Of a stretch of 31,125 nt of DNA, positions 30,539 through 31,125 are shown piece after piece; within the stretch, counting starts at the first letter, position 1; each line of letters begins with the position of its first letter. The stretch is from NCBI GenBank assembly GCA_900758495.1, contig CAAERO010000038.1:1-31125 (forward strand), read 5' to 3'. The position numbers and the translations under genes were made by a program. The DNA is from Bacilli bacterium. Lineage in GTDB: Bacteria > Bacillota_I > Bacilli_A > RF39 > UBA660. The notes beneath the pieces were generated by a model. The model worked only from the letters and a program-made list of their open reading frames with translations, was not told the origin of the DNA and did not search any database.

Positions 30539-30924
30539 GTTATGCCAAAGATTAATCTTGTTTCCAATCTTACAGATTATGAGTTATCTCATTACTTCCT
30601 CTAGTTACCAACCTTAATCAATAACATACGGTTTAGATTAGCAATAATTGTACTAACTTGTAGTAGGAATCTGGACGGGCCCCGAAGGAATTCGTGACGT
30701 TATTCCAGTTAATCAGACCGCCCGAAGGAAGGACGTTCCAAACGTTCGCATTAGAGTTGTTTGAATCAAAGTTAGACGGAGACAGCAAACTTCTAAAAAC
30801 TAATGCTAGAAAAAGTCTAAAACCGTTATTAGATTAACCTTTATCATTTTCTTTTAATGTACCAATATTTTTTTAAATAATTAGTTTAGCTAAAAAACGT
30901 ATACATTATTTTTTTTGGCATAAC
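30539..30924 (-). repeat. DGR template-plus-spacer repeat unit 3
   Basis: Unit of about 386 bp with the best inverted ends: GTTATGCCAAA at the left and its exact 11-nt complement at the right (30914-30924). Core, GC block (30673-30688) and spacer hairpins AATCT-tac-AGATT and ATGAG-ttat-CTCAT (30566-30592) are present. Confidence 0.85.
30633..30833 (-). other. TR/VR-like core of unit 3 (start-less frame, 66 codons)
   Basis: Open from a TAA at 30834-30836 through RSLLSPSNFDSNNSNANVW, NVLPSGGLINWNNVTNSF, GARPDSYYKLV, and on to a stop at 30633 because the TAA used in units 1 and 2 is CAA here. In the NPSGSLN segment five of six changes against units 1 and 2 fall on adenines. Confidence 0.7.
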
Positions 30925-30999
30925 ATAGGAAAAATAATACTCCTTTATTTTTTTAAATGCAAGCGATTTTATATTTTAAAAATAAACAATTATAGCTTG

Positions 31000-31125
31000 T
31001 GTCAAAGATTAATCTTGTTTCCAATCTTACAGATTATGAGTTAGCTCATTACTTCCTCTAGTTATTAACCTTAATCAATAACATACGGTTTAGATTAGCA
31101 ATGATTATACTAATTTGTAGTAGGA
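31000..31125 (-). repeat. DGR repeat unit 4, cut by window end
   Basis: The 3' spacer (AAAGATTAATCTTG onward, hairpins at 31023-31049) matches units 2 and 3 almost base for base up to TAGTAGGA, where the window ends just before the GC block. The end motif is changed to TGTGTCAAAG. The array therefore continues to the right. Confidence 0.85.

Noticed and set aside
29139..31125. CRISPR array
   Set aside because: Repeats are about 385 bp and mostly conserved throughout, with no short repeat-spacer alternation and no cas genes.

Overview
The window is AT-rich chromosomal DNA from a low-GC Bacillota/Bacilli-type bacterium, probably a reduced, host-associated lineage. Evidence: Bacilli-style AGGAGG ribosome binding sites, DnaE as the only polymerase seen, a eukaryote/archaeon-type prolyl-tRNA synthetase, Prp processing of an N-terminally extended bL27, an L21-type leader, and ylbF next to rsmD as in Bacillus. 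TGA is a stop (dnaE ends TGA), so this is the standard code and not the Mycoplasma code. The genus cannot be named from sequence reading alone. Most genes are on the minus strand.

Left end (1-1730): accessory and decayed DNA. It holds a ParA fragment, a three-gene minus-strand cluster ending in a clear terminator, two short coding-like fragments and a GNAT acetyltransferase that lacks its 5' end. 1778-9096: housekeeping minus-strand operons, proS with a rhomboid protease, and dnaE-DUF5680-lspA-rluD. 9180-15030: rpmB on plus, trmL with a membrane thioredoxin-like protein, a 58-residue Tyr/Gly-rich protein, an M18 aminopeptidase, a DacA-type D,D-carboxypeptidase, a HAD-like protein and a membrane metallophosphoesterase. 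15100-18103: smc with its promoter. 19402-21766: the rplU-prp-rpmA-obgE operon with leader and promoter. 21795-27214: a SWIM/SNF2 helicase, a Ham1-like pyrophosphatase, a BI-1 membrane protein, rsmD and ylbF.

Two regions stand out. (1) 18165-19135, between smc and obgE, has no long reading frame but carries three tandem copies of what looks like a type I toxin-antitoxin locus. Each has a plus-strand promoter (TTGGTT-17-TATTAT in copies 2 and 3), a leader hairpin that covers the Shine-Dalgarno, a 30-codon hydrophobic peptide and a terminator. A convergent minus-strand antisense RNA of about 105-110 nt (TTGTTA-17-TAATAT promoter, 5' hairpin, own terminator) overlaps the 3' end of the peptide message. 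Copy 1 has lost its toxin but keeps the antisense RNA.

(2) 27265-31125 is a diversity-generating retroelement (DGR): reverse transcriptase, Avd-like helical protein and a small MutS-domain-I-like protein in one overlapping minus-strand operon. Upstream lies an array of at least four repeat units of about 380-390 bp, the fourth cut by the window end. Each complete unit holds an Asn-codon-rich, start-less template-like core, a GC-rich IMH-like block, and a strongly conserved 3' spacer with small hairpins, and is bounded by inverted TATGCCA/TGGCATA ends. No variable-protein gene is in the window. One RT operon preceded by an array of template-plus-spacer modules is the most unusual thing here.
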